Assembly (NCBI GenBank): GCA_910587475.1
Contig: CAJUMR010000017.1
Span: 1-50,398, forward strand
Length of the DNA: 50,398 bases
Direction: 5' to 3'
Source: an uncultured Muribaculaceae bacterium
GTDB lineage: Bacteria > Bacteroidota > Bacteroidia > Bacteroidales > Muribaculaceae
Positions 9,465 through 18,526 of this stretch are shown here, in pieces. Within the stretch, counting starts at the first letter, position 1, and each line of letters begins with the position of its first letter. The position numbers were made by a program, and so were the translations under genes. Below the pieces are notes generated by a model. It did no database searches. It was not told the DNA's origin and was given only the letters and a program-made list of their open reading frames with translations.

Positions 9465-9496
9465 TTTGCCAAACCGCTACAACCGCGCATATTTTG
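9465..9496 (+). promoter_or_regulatory. Promoter of the plus susCDE triplet
   Basis: TTTG (9465-9468), 20-bp spacer, then ATATTTTG (9489-9496), which fits TAnnTTTG except for the first two bases. The sequence after it (AGTCAAT) resembles that after the minus promoter (CGTCAAT), supporting a common origin. The -7 box is weaker than the minus-strand one. Confidence 0.55.
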
Positions 9497-9531
9497 AGTC
9501 AATGCGTTATGCCGGGCGCCGCGTCGATCAA

Positions 9532-9550
9532 TATCTCTAAACAAGAGATA
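9532..9550 (+). promoter_or_regulatory. Leader hairpin with UAAACAA loop (plus susC)
   Basis: TATCTC-TAAACAA-GAGATA: 6-bp stem, same 7-nt loop as 9304-9322, 64 nt before the start codon. Outer pairs are T-A and A-T where the partner has A-T and C-G. Confidence 0.75.
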
Positions 9551-9571
9551 CTGAAATCTAACTATTGAACA

Positions 9572-9742
9572 ATCAACTGTTTTAATTAATTTTTATGTCT
9601 AATTGTTATTAAGTATGAAAAAGCTGTTTCTATTACTTCTGGCAGTATTCGCAATAGGCATGTGTGCGTCGGCTCAGACGCGCACGGTTCGCGGTATTGT
9701 CTTGGACGTAGACAACGACGAACCGTTGCCAGGCGTCTCGGT
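9572..9742. repeat. Right arm of inverted repeat joining the two susC starts
   Basis: Matches the reverse complement of 9113-9283 with about two mismatches. Covers the leader end, start codon, signal peptide and beginning of the regulatory domain of the plus susC. Confidence 0.93.
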
Positions 9743-12700
9743 AACAGGTGGAACGGGCTATGCAGCCATCACTGACATCGACGGTGTGTTTTCGATCACC
9801 ATCCCCGTCAAGACTGCCAAGCTCACTTTCTCTTACGTCGGTTTCAAGACCGTCGAGGAAGCTGTCCCCGCTAAGGGCGAAATGCTTGTGAAAATGCATC
9901 TCTCCGCTACTAATCTCGACGAAGTGATCGCCGTGGCCTACGGCTCGGCTAAAAAATCGTCGTTTACCGGTTCGGCATCTGTCGTTAAGGCCGATCAGAT
10001 CGAAAACACTCAGGTGACCAACGCCCTCGACGCTATCGCTGGCCGTGTCGCAGGTGTGCAGATGACCAACGCTTCCGGTTCGCCCGACAAATCGTCGCCG
10101 ACAATCCGTATTCGCGGTATTACTTCGATCACTGCCGAAAACACTCCGCTTATCGTTGTCGACGGTGCTCCCTTCAATGGCGACCTCAACACCATCAACA
10201 CCCACGATATCGAGTCGATGACTGTCCTCAAGGACGCTGCATCTAACGCTCTTTACGGTGCACGCGGTGCCAACGGTGTAATCCTCATCACCACAAAACG
10301 CGGCTCGTCTTACGGCGGTGCTGTTGTCAACTTCGACGCTAAGTGGGGTGCTAACAGCCGTGCGACACTCGCTTACAACACGATCGACGATCCCGCGATG
10401 TACTATGAGACATTCTTCGCATCGATCTACAACCAGGCAACCTACGATCCTGCAATCGGCGGTATGGGCATGTCGTCAGAACAGGCATACGTCTATGCCA
10501 ACCAATATATGTTCGGTCAGTACGGCCTCGGTTACAATGTCTACACTGTGCCCGACGGTCAGACTCTCATCGGACGCGACGGCAAACTCAACCCCTATGC
10601 TACTCTCGGCCGCGAGGTTGAATACAAAGGCAACAAATATTACCTCAGCCCCGACAACTGGCTCGACGAAGCTTACCGCACAAGCCTCCGCCAGGAATAC
10701 AACTTCAGCGTTTCGTCGGGCACCGAGAAGTCTAACTTCTACGCTTCGTTCGGCTACCTCAACAACGAAGGTATCACACGCAACTCGTCTTACGAACGTC
10801 TGTCAGGTCGTCTGTCGGCCGACTATCAGGCTAAATCATGGCTCAAAGTCGGCGGTAACGCATCTTACAGCCACTACAATGCTGCAGCAATGGATAACGA
10901 AGGCGACAGCGCCAACTCCGGCAACATTTTCGCTGCCGCAACCACTGTAGCCCCGATCTATCCTCTTTATGTGCGCGACGGTGCCGGCAACATCATGGTC
11001 GATGGCGACGGCAACACTGTCTATGACTATGGTGCAGGCAACAACGCCGGCCTCGCTCGTCCGGTGTTCGGCGGCAACACCAACGCAATCGGTCAGTCGA
11101 TCCTCGACACCAACTCTTACGAAGGCAACGCTTTCAATGGCCTCGGTTTCGTCGAAATCCGTTTCCTCAATGACTTCAAGTTCACTTCAAACAACTCCTT
11201 CGCCCTCGACGAAGCCCGCACTACTTCTGTGACAAACCCCTTCTACGGTCAGTATGCCACATCCAACGGTCTGGTCTACAAGTACCACACCCGCAACTTC
11301 AACTACACTTTCCAGCAACTCTTGACCTGGAACCACACCTTCGGCAAGCACAATGTAAGCTTGCTCGCAGGCCACGAAAGCAACTGGGAGAAGTATGCTT
11401 ACCTCATGGGCCACAAGTCAAACATGTTCATGCCCTCTAACGACGAACTCGCCGGTTCGATCCTCGTCGAAAGCGCTAACTCTTACACAACCGAATACAA
11501 CAACGAAGGCTGGATCTTCCGCGGTCAGTATGACTTCGACTCGCGTTACTTCCTCTCTGCTTCGTTGCGTCGCGACGGTTCGAGCCGCTTCCACCCCGAT
11601 CACCGTTGGGGCAACTTCTGGTCGCTCGGCGCCGCATGGACAATCGACAAGGAAGCATGGTTCGACGCTCCTTGGGTCGACATGCTCAAATTCAAGGCTT
11701 CTTACGGCGAACAGGGTAACGACCGCATCGGTAACTACCGTTACGTCAATACCTTCCAGATCGTAAACTCGGCCGGCACTCCCGCCGCAACTCCCTATGC
11801 AATGGGTAACGAAAACATCTCGTGGGAAAAGAACGGCAACTTCAACATCGGTTTCGACTTCAGCTTCTGGAACGGCCGTCTCGACGGTTCAATCGAAGGT
11901 TTCTACCGTAAGACCACCGACATGCTCTCGCTCTTCTATCTGCCTTCTTCGTTCGGCTTCTCGAGCTACTACGACAACATCGGCGATATGATCAACGGCG
12001 GTATCGAAATCGACCTCAACACCCGCATCCTCTCTGGTAAGGATTACTCTTGGGATTTCAACGTCAACCTTACATGGTATAAGAACGAAATCAGCCGCAT
12101 CGCCGACAAGAACAAGACCCTCTCGCTCGAAGGTCACGACGGTTACACAAGCGGCACATACTTCTACGGTGAAGGCAAGCCCCTCTACACTTTCTACATG
12201 CAGCAGTATGCAGGCGTTGACCAGACCACCGGTAAACCCCTCTACTGGCGTGATGTCAAAGACAGCAACGGCAATGTCACCGGTCGCGAGACAACCGACA
12301 ATTACAGCGAAGCATCGCAGTATCTCTGCGGCACTGCACTTCCTTCGGTTTACGGCGGTTTCGGCACAAGCGCCACATTCAAGGGCTTTGACTTTGCAAT
12401 CAACTTCGCTTACCAGATCGGCGGTCAGGTCTACGACGGTGACTACGCCTCTTACATGGGATCGCCTCAGACTTCACGTCGCGGTTATGCTATCCACGCC
12501 GACGTGCTCAACGCATGGACTCCCGAAAACTCAACCTCAAACATTCCCCGCTGGGTGTTCGGCGACAGCCAGAACGCTCCTTCGTCGGACCGCTTCCTGA
12601 CCGACGCTTCTTATCTCAACCTCCAGAACATCAACTTCGGCTACTCGCTGCCCAAGTCGTTGATCAAGAAGCTCCAGCTCAGCAAGCTCCGCGTTTACCT

Positions 12701-12833
12701 CGCTTGCGAGAACGTGTGGTTGTGGTCAAAACGTCAGGGTCTTAACCCGATGCAGAGCATCAGCGGTGCTGTCAACAACACCTACTATGCACCGGTGCGC
12801 ACAATCTCAGGCGGTATTAATGTAACTTTCTAA
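9615..12833 (+). CDS. SusC/RagA-family TonB-linked outer membrane transporter (plus triplet)
   Basis: TonB-dependent channel of the plus operon, 1072 residues from the ATG at 9615 (an upstream in-frame TTG at 9603 is rejected because it precedes the signal peptide). Signal peptide 1-24, carboxypeptidase-D-like regulatory domain about 26-110, plug about 115-230 with LKDAASNALYGARGANGV, then a 22-strand-type barrel ending in Phe. Paralogue of the minus SusC: identical through about residue 43, similar in plug and barrel ends (both finish RTISGGI.V.F), and different in the extracellular loops. The stop is 13 bp before the partner SusD. Transported substrate unknown. Confidence 0.95.
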   Translation: MKKLFLLLLAVFAIGMCASAQTRTVRGIVLDVDNDEPLPGVSVTGGTGYAAITDIDGVFSITIPVKTAKLTFSYVGFKTVEEAVPAKGEMLVKMHLSATNLDEVIAVAYGSAKKSSFTGSASVVKADQIENTQVTNALDAIAGRVAGVQMTNASGSPDKSSPTIRIRGITSITAENTPLIVVDGAPFNGDLNTINTHDIESMTVLKDAASNALYGARGANGVILITTKRGSSYGGAVVNFDAKWGANSRATLAYNTIDDPAMYYETFFASIYNQATYDPAIGGMGMSSEQAYVYANQYMFGQYGLGYNVYTVPDGQTLIGRDGKLNPYATLGREVEYKGNKYYLSPDNWLDEAYRTSLRQEYNFSVSSGTEKSNFYASFGYLNNEGITRNSSYERLSGRLSADYQAKSWLKVGGNASYSHYNAAAMDNEGDSANSGNIFAAATTVAPIYPLYVRDGAGNIMVDGDGNTVYDYGAGNNAGLARPVFGGNTNAIGQSILDTNSYEGNAFNGLGFVEIRFLNDFKFTSNNSFALDEARTTSVTNPFYGQYATSNGLVYKYHTRNFNYTFQQLLTWNHTFGKHNVSLLAGHESNWEKYAYLMGHKSNMFMPSNDELAGSILVESANSYTTEYNNEGWIFRGQYDFDSRYFLSASLRRDGSSRFHPDHRWGNFWSLGAAWTIDKEAWFDAPWVDMLKFKASYGEQGNDRIGNYRYVNTFQIVNSAGTPAATPYAMGNENISWEKNGNFNIGFDFSFWNGRLDGSIEGFYRKTTDMLSLFYLPSSFGFSSYYDNIGDMINGGIEIDLNTRILSGKDYSWDFNVNLTWYKNEISRIADKNKTLSLEGHDGYTSGTYFYGEGKPLYTFYMQQYAGVDQTTGKPLYWRDVKDSNGNVTGRETTDNYSEASQYLCGTALPSVYGGFGTSATFKGFDFAINFAYQIGGQVYDGDYASYMGSPQTSRRGYAIHADVLNAWTPENSTSNIPRWVFGDSQNAPSSDRFLTDASYLNLQNINFGYSLPKSLIKKLQLSKLRVYLACENVWLWSKRQGLNPMQSISGAVNNTYYAPVRTISGGINVTF

Positions 12834-12846
12834 TCTCTCGACTACA

Positions 12847-14448
12847 ATGAAAAAAATAGCAATATTTTCAATCGGAGCGCTCGTTAGCTCAGCGCTGTTC
12901 ACGAGCTGTCTTGAGGAGACTTTCCCGACAAACCTCGTGACTGAGGGGCAATTGTCTTCCTCAACCAAAGCGGCGGAGGCTACTCTCGCCGGTATGTCGG
13001 CTCAGACTTTGAAATGGAACGTTCTCGGTCGTGATTTCCACTACGACTGGGGCATCGGTTCGATGATGCACATCCGCGACGTCCAGACTGCCGACCTTGC
13101 AGTGGCCAATTCAAACTATGACCAGTACTTCCGCTACGCTACTAACGAATATATGGGTCCCGACTACACCTTCGCTCAGGTGGAGTGGAACACCTATTAT
13201 AAGATGATCCTCACCGCCAACTCTGCAGTGGGTGGTTTCCCCGCCGACAACGACAACACCACTATGCTCGGTTACCGTGGCGTCGCTTTGGCCTACCGTG
13301 CGGCGATGTATCTCGACGCTGCCCGCATGTATGAGTTCCTGCCCAACGAAAAGGTGAAGAGCATCACATCCGACGGTAACGACGTCAGTGGTCTGACAAT
13401 TCCTATCGTAACCAATGAAACGAGCCAGGAACAGGCAGGTAACAACCCCCGCGCTACTCATGAGGAAATGTACAAGTTCATCCTCGCCGACCTCGACGAG
13501 GCCGAGGAGATCATCGGATACGCCGACCAAGGTGACGCTACCCGTCCTTCGCTCGGTGTGGTTTATGGTCTCAAGGCCCGCCTCTACATGTGGAACGAAG
13601 AGTATGCCAAGGCTGCCGAATATGCACGCAAGGCTATCGACCTCGGCCGCTATACCCCGGTAACTCGCTCGCAGTGGCTCGACACTACGACAGGCTTCAA
13701 CACCATCAACCAGGCGTGGATGTGGGCTTCGCAGTACACTAAGGAAGACGCAGCCGTGCTGACAGGTATCATCAACTGGGCTTCGTGGACATCCAACGAA
13801 ACATGGTACGGCTACGCAGGTGCAGGTCCGTTCAACATGATCTCGGCCGAACTCTACGACCACATGAACGACACCGACTTCCGCAAGCTTTCTTACAAAG
13901 CTCCCGAAGATTCGGAACTCAGCGGCAAAGAACTCTATATCGACGAGGAACTGTTCGAAACATTCCCCACTTATGCAGGTCTTAAATTCCGTCCCGGAGG
14001 CGGCGACACCGAGACAACTTCTGTCGGCAACGTCGTTGCAATTCCCCTGATGCGTATCGAGGAAATGTATCTTATCGAAGCCGAAGCTACTGCCCACACC
14101 AGCCCGGCCGAAGGCAAACTGCTCCTCGAAGACTTCGTGCAGGTTTACCGCGACGAGGCTTACAAATGTGAGGCCTCAGACGTCGACGGTATCGTTGAAG
14201 AATGTTTCCAGCAGAAGCGCATCGAGCTCTGGTGCGAAGGTCAGATTTTCTTCGATTACAAGCGTCTCAACCACGACGTGACTCGCGCTTATCCCGGCAC
14301 AAACTTCCAGCCCGCAGTGCGTTACAACACCAACGGCCGTCCTGCATGGATGAACACCTGTATCACTCGTCAGGAAACTCAGAACAACATCGCTCTCGAA
14401 GGTTGGAACAACCCCGACCCAAGCGATACTTACACTGTAGTTCAATAA
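12847..14448 (+). CDS. RagB/SusD-family nutrient-binding lipoprotein (plus triplet)
   Basis: Surface substrate-binding lipoprotein paired with the SusC at 9615, 533 residues. The signal peptide ends FTSC with lipidated Cys21, followed by the acidic Leu-Glu-Glu stretch typical of exported surface lipoproteins. The family's C-terminal signature is present near residues 400-475: LMRIEEMYLIEAEA, then QKRIELWCEGQIFFDYKRL. It is clearly related to the minus-strand SusD but much more diverged than the susC 5' ends, so the two triplets probably bind different or modified versions of a ligand. It is followed after 24 bp by the third gene. Confidence 0.93.
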   Translation: MKKIAIFSIGALVSSALFTSCLEETFPTNLVTEGQLSSSTKAAEATLAGMSAQTLKWNVLGRDFHYDWGIGSMMHIRDVQTADLAVANSNYDQYFRYATNEYMGPDYTFAQVEWNTYYKMILTANSAVGGFPADNDNTTMLGYRGVALAYRAAMYLDAARMYEFLPNEKVKSITSDGNDVSGLTIPIVTNETSQEQAGNNPRATHEEMYKFILADLDEAEEIIGYADQGDATRPSLGVVYGLKARLYMWNEEYAKAAEYARKAIDLGRYTPVTRSQWLDTTTGFNTINQAWMWASQYTKEDAAVLTGIINWASWTSNETWYGYAGAGPFNMISAELYDHMNDTDFRKLSYKAPEDSELSGKELYIDEELFETFPTYAGLKFRPGGGDTETTSVGNVVAIPLMRIEEMYLIEAEATAHTSPAEGKLLLEDFVQVYRDEAYKCEASDVDGIVEECFQQKRIELWCEGQIFFDYKRLNHDVTRAYPGTNFQPAVRYNTNGRPAWMNTCITRQETQNNIALEGWNNPDPSDTYTVVQ

Positions 14449-14472
14449 CCATCTTTTTAATCAGACTAAATC

Positions 14473-16455
14473 ATGAAGTTTAACAATATATATTCAGTTC
14501 TCTTCGGCGCTGCAGTGATGGCAGGTTTCGCTTCCTGTACCGACGAAGTCGACTACACCCCGGCTGAACAGACTCCGGGCGTGTACTTCCCGGTTGCAAA
14601 TGTCTCAACCGTAAAGCTTGCTGAAGATGGCTCTTCGTTCGACATCACTGTCGGCCGTGCCGGTAGCCTCGCTGCTGAAACTGTCGCTCTCACAAACAAT
14701 TTTGAGGAAGGCACGTTCTCGATGCCGGCGTCTGTAGCTTTTGCCGAAGGCGAAGAGTTTGCTGACGTGGTCATCTCTTACGACGGCGCTACTCTCGCCC
14801 CCGGCCAGTACAAGCTTGAAATCGGTTTTGCTGAAGGTGTTTCTGTCAGCCAGTTCGGCTACGACCACCTCGAAATCACTGCCACTATGCCCGAACCTGT
14901 AGTCGTGCTCGATTGGAACGACCTTGGCGAATGCACTTACACCGATCCGTTCATCACCGGCGGTATGTTCACAGATCTTCCCAATGCTATCTCTTACAAG
15001 GTGCATCTCGAAGAGAGCGGCGACACCCCCGGTCTCTACCGTCTCGTGGCTCCTTACGGCACAGCATTCTATAGCGAGTTCTCTGCCGTATATCCCGGCT
15101 TCGAACTCTACGACAATGAGTACGACAAAGACAACTCTGGTTATCTCTACATCAACGCTACCAATCCCTCGGCTGTCTATATCCAGCCGCAGACCCTCGG
15201 CGCGACAATCGACGCCACCAACTTCGGCGAAATCCTCGCAATGTCTGACGGAGCTTACGATATCTATTACGGAGGCATGACTCCCGAGGAAGCTTACGAA
15301 AGTAATCCCGCCGGTTTCGGTGTGCTCAAAAACGGTGTGCTCACCATGCCCGCCAAGTCGTTGCTCGTGAACTTCAGCGTTTACAATCCGACAAGCATCT
15401 ACTATGCAAACTCTTCAAAGGATATCAAAATGATTGTATTCCCGGGCGTTCAGGCCGGCGACTACAGCGCAGAAGTTGAATTCATGGGTCAGTTCAACAA
15501 CGTTTCGACCGGTGTTGTCTCGGCTGTGGCTACTGCTGAGTTCGGCGAAGACGTTGCAGCTGTAAAGGCAGGCATCGTCAATGCGTCTTCAGCTACATCT
15601 CTCGTAGCTGCGATCAAGTCTGGCGACTACGAGGCTGTCGATGTTGACGTCAAAGATCCTGTCGTTTCGCTTCCTGTCTACACTTCAGGCACCTACACCA
15701 TCGCTTACGTTACCTACGACAGCAAAGGTGAAGCTCAGGACGCAGGCTCTGCATCATTCGAAATCGAAGTGTTTGCCAACGACGACGCAGCATGGACCGA
15801 CCTCGGTTCGGCTACAGTTGCCGACGGTTGGCTCATCGGTGGCCTCTACATCGATGAAGGTGAAGATCCCGCCGACTATGCCTACACCGTGCAGGCTCAG
15901 GAGTCTGTCAATGTGCCCGGCCTCTACCGCTTCAAGAACGTGTGGGGCTCGTCAAATCCCCTCGGATCGATGACCACCACACCCGAGAACACATGTCTCT
16001 ATGTCGACGCTTCTGATCCCGAATGCATCACCATCGTGCCTCAGTCGACAGGCTGGACATATGGCAACTTCGGAACCATCTACGCGTTCAACTGGGAAGG
16101 ATACTACATCGACAACGGCTATAGCAAGGCAACTATTCCCGCTAATCGCTTTACGACAACCCTCGAAGACGGCCTGATCACTGTAGAGTCTCCGCTCATG
16201 TGCGGCACCGGCCCTGCATTCTCATCCGGTTGGGGCGCTTACGGTGCCGGCGACTATGCGGCTATCCTCCTCCCCGAGGTGGGTGACGACGCTCCCGCCG
16301 CTATGGCAGCACGCTTCAACAAGGCAGCCGGCAAGATCTCATCTCTCAAGCAGAACCGCCGCTTCACTTCGGCGTTCAAACTCGCCCGCTACACCAATGG
16401 ACGCGGCGCGATCAGCTTGAGCGCTGACCAGCGTCCCGGTTCTATCGTAAAGTGA
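14473..16455 (+). CDS. SusE/SusF-like surface lipoprotein (plus triplet)
   Basis: Third gene of the plus operon, 660 residues. Lipobox FASC with Cys22, then Thr-Asp-Glu, an acidic surface-export-like signal. Beta-rich tandem modules begin near residues 155 (NDLGECTY) and 443 (TDLGSATV); no enzyme motif is seen. It is a full-length paralogue of 2373-4331. Residues encoded by 15851-16130 are essentially identical in both proteins, while the N-terminal modules and the region around 220-310 differ, including a Tyr/Asn/Glu-rich insert here (near 270-295). Likely accessory ligand binding at the cell surface; ligand unknown. Confidence 0.85.
   Translation: MKFNNIYSVLFGAAVMAGFASCTDEVDYTPAEQTPGVYFPVANVSTVKLAEDGSSFDITVGRAGSLAAETVALTNNFEEGTFSMPASVAFAEGEEFADVVISYDGATLAPGQYKLEIGFAEGVSVSQFGYDHLEITATMPEPVVVLDWNDLGECTYTDPFITGGMFTDLPNAISYKVHLEESGDTPGLYRLVAPYGTAFYSEFSAVYPGFELYDNEYDKDNSGYLYINATNPSAVYIQPQTLGATIDATNFGEILAMSDGAYDIYYGGMTPEEAYESNPAGFGVLKNGVLTMPAKSLLVNFSVYNPTSIYYANSSKDIKMIVFPGVQAGDYSAEVEFMGQFNNVSTGVVSAVATAEFGEDVAAVKAGIVNASSATSLVAAIKSGDYEAVDVDVKDPVVSLPVYTSGTYTIAYVTYDSKGEAQDAGSASFEIEVFANDDAAWTDLGSATVADGWLIGGLYIDEGEDPADYAYTVQAQESVNVPGLYRFKNVWGSSNPLGSMTTTPENTCLYVDASDPECITIVPQSTGWTYGNFGTIYAFNWEGYYIDNGYSKATIPANRFTTTLEDGLITVESPLMCGTGPAFSSGWGAYGAGDYAAILLPEVGDDAPAAMAARFNKAAGKISSLKQNRRFTSAFKLARYTNGRGAISLSADQRPGSIVK
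15851..16130. repeat. Right copy of 280-bp near-identical inverted tract inside the lipoprotein genes
   Basis: Inverted partner of 2704-2983, about one mismatch (near 16078). It encodes the module from the DEGEDPADYAY motif to NGYSKA. Confidence 0.9.
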
Positions 16456-16493
16456 TCAAGGTCTGACTCCGGACCATCCATCCGATAACACAT

Positions 16494-16537
16494 GTCGGGC
16501 GGCTTCAATCAACAGTGAAGCCGCCCGACTTTTTTTT
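16494..16537 (+). terminator. Rho-independent terminator of the plus susCDE triplet
   Basis: Perfect 14-bp stem (16494-16507 with 16516-16529), 8-nt loop and eight T residues. Homologous to the terminator at 2297-2334, with at least one compensated G-C to C-G stem change. Confidence 0.93.
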
Positions 16538-16574
16538 AGAATAAAAGCACAATGTCAAATAAATTGTGCAATTG

Positions 16575-16606
16575 TTTGCTCATTTGTTTTATTGCATGTA
16601 AATTTG
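16575..16606 (+). promoter_or_regulatory. Promoter of the ilv operon
   Basis: TTTG (16575-16578), 20-bp spacer, TAAATTTG (16599-16606): a full match to the Bacteroidales promoter. The leader is only about 42 nt with no leader peptide rich in Ile, Leu or Val, so classical attenuation is not supported. Confidence 0.8.
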
Positions 16607-16654
16607 CTGTTGATATGTCAATTCACATAGCGTAAAAAAGATTATTTTTATTAT

Positions 16655-18484
16655 ATGAAATATAAGAATGCTCTGCGTAGCGACATCAGTTTCCGTGGCC
16701 GGCGCATGGCCGGAGCGAGAGCGTTGTGGCGTGCAAACGGCATGACCGAAGACCAGTTTGGCAAACCTGTCATTGCGATAGTCAATTCGTTCACTCAGTT
16801 TGTGCCCGGTCACACTCATCTCCACGATGTCGGTCAGCGCATAAAGAATGAAATCGGACGTCTCGGACTTTTCGCAGCCGAGTTCAACACCATCGCCATC
16901 GACGACGGCATAGCGATGGGCCACGACGGCATGCTCTATTCTCTGCCGTCGCGCGACCTCATTGCCGATTCGGTCGAGTATATGGTCAAAGCTCACTGCG
17001 CCGATGCCATGATATGTATTTCCAATTGCGACAAGGTGACGCCTGGCATGCTTCTGGCTGCCATGAGACTCAATATCCCGACAGTCTTTGTCAGCGGCGG
17101 ACCGATGGAAGCCGGCGACGTCGACGGTCGCAGTGTCGATCTTGTCGACATTATGGTCGACTCTGCCGATCCGACGGTCTCCGACGATGAGATCGCCCGC
17201 ATCGAGCGCGGAGGCTGTCCGACATGCGGATCTTGCTCGGGCATGTTCACCGCCAACTCGATGAACTCGCTCAACGAAGCGATCGGTCTCGCGCTCCCAG
17301 GCAACGGGTCTGTGCTTGCCACCTCGGCCGAGCGTCTGGGCCTGTTCGATCGCGCCGCACGGCTGATAGTCGAAAATGCCTACCGATATTACCGCGACGG
17401 CGATGAGTCAATGCTGCCGAGATCTGTGGCATCGCGCAGCGCCATGCTCAATGCCATGACCCTCGACATAGCCATGGGTGGATCGACCAACACCGTTCTC
17501 CATCTGCTCGCCGTGGCCAATGAAGCCGGAACCGACTTCACGATCGACGACATCGACGCGCTGTCGCGCCGCACTCCGGTGCTCTGCAAGGTCGCCCCAA
17601 GTGCGCCATTCCATATGCAGGATGTCAACCGTGCAGGAGGCATCATCACCATCATGAAGCATCTCGCCGACGCCCGATGTCTCGATCTCGACGTGAAACG
17701 TGTCGACGGCCTGACGCTGCGCGAGGCTATCGATCGCTATGCCCTCGGCTCTGACGGCTGTTGCGACGAGGCTCTCGCAATGTGGCACAGCGCTCCCGGC
17801 GGAGTACGCACCACGGAAGCAGGCAGTTCGCACGCCCGCTACGACGCGCTCGACACTGACAGCGAGTCGGGATGTATCAGAGACGTTGCCCACGCTTATT
17901 CGGCCGACGGAGGTCTCGCCGTGCTCCACGGCAACATTGCCCCCGACGGGTGCGTGGTCAAGACTGCCGGAGTCGACAGCTCGATCCTCCGCTTCTCAGG
18001 CCCGGCGCGTGTGTTCGAATCGCAGGACGAGGCCGTCGAAGCCATCCTCGGCGACAAGGTGAAAGCCGGCGATGTAGTGGTCATCACCCACGAAGGCCCC
18101 AAAGGAGGCCCAGGCATGCAGGAGATGCTCTATCCGACAAGTTATATCAAGGCCAAGCATCTCGGCCGTCAGTGTGCGCTTATCACCGACGGACGTTTTT
18201 CAGGCGGTACGTCAGGGCTGTCGATAGGCCACATTTCGCCCGAAGCAGCCGCCGGAGGCAACATCGCTCTTGTCCGCGACGGCGACATCATCGACATCGA
18301 CATTCCCGCGCGCACGATCAATCTGCGTGTGGCTGACAGCGTGCTCGCCGACCGTCGCGACGAGGAGCTTGCCCGCGGACAGCTGGCGTTCACTCCCAGA
18401 CACCGCGACCGCCAGGTGTCGAAGGCCTTGAGAGCCTATGCCTCCACTGTCACATCGGCCGACAAAGGCGGCGTGAGAATATGA
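16655..18484 (+). CDS. ilvD: Dihydroxy-acid dehydratase
   Basis: Third common step of valine, isoleucine and leucine synthesis: dehydrates 2,3-dihydroxy-3-methylbutanoate (or -pentanoate) to the 2-oxo acid using an iron-sulfur cluster and a divalent metal. It is 609 residues, close to the classical IlvD of about 610-620. The family cysteine motifs are visible: CISNCDKVTPGM near 121-132 and CPTCGSCSGMFTANSMNSL near 188-206, plus the metal-site phrase DDGIAMGHDGM near 83-93 and C-terminal TDGRFSGGTSGLSIGH. First gene of an operon with ilvB, ilvN, an acyl-ACP thioesterase and ilvC. The start ATG is the only one between the promoter and the conserved N-terminus. Confidence 0.97.
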   Translation: MKYKNALRSDISFRGRRMAGARALWRANGMTEDQFGKPVIAIVNSFTQFVPGHTHLHDVGQRIKNEIGRLGLFAAEFNTIAIDDGIAMGHDGMLYSLPSRDLIADSVEYMVKAHCADAMICISNCDKVTPGMLLAAMRLNIPTVFVSGGPMEAGDVDGRSVDLVDIMVDSADPTVSDDEIARIERGGCPTCGSCSGMFTANSMNSLNEAIGLALPGNGSVLATSAERLGLFDRAARLIVENAYRYYRDGDESMLPRSVASRSAMLNAMTLDIAMGGSTNTVLHLLAVANEAGTDFTIDDIDALSRRTPVLCKVAPSAPFHMQDVNRAGGIITIMKHLADARCLDLDVKRVDGLTLREAIDRYALGSDGCCDEALAMWHSAPGGVRTTEAGSSHARYDALDTDSESGCIRDVAHAYSADGGLAVLHGNIAPDGCVVKTAGVDSSILRFSGPARVFESQDEAVEAILGDKVKAGDVVVITHEGPKGGPGMQEMLYPTSYIKAKHLGRQCALITDGRFSGGTSGLSIGHISPEAAAGGNIALVRDGDIIDIDIPARTINLRVADSVLADRRDEELARGQLAFTPRHRDRQVSKALRAYASTVTSADKGGVRI

Positions 18485-18526
18485 GTGTTTCACAACATAA
18501 GCTAACAAAATAAACAGATTATTATA

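Larger units (their letters stand above)
9241..9614. promoter_or_regulatory. Shared divergent intergenic region of the two susC genes
   Basis: 374 bp without a gene. It holds, left to right: the identical leader end of the minus susC, a 19-nt hairpin, the minus promoter, an A/T-rich centre, the plus promoter, a second copy of the hairpin, and the identical leader end of the plus susC. Both hairpins are 63-64 nt from their start codons. No ORF, invertase site of a type I recognise, or sigma/anti-sigma gene is present. Confidence 0.8.

Noticed and set aside
13111..14097. 328-residue open frame antisense to susD
   Set aside because: Shadow of a well-supported SusD gene; no promoter and no recognisable fold.
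16538..16654. Possible attenuator or leader peptide before ilvD
   Set aside because: The leader after the consensus promoter is about 42 nt, without a hairpin pair or branched-chain codon run.
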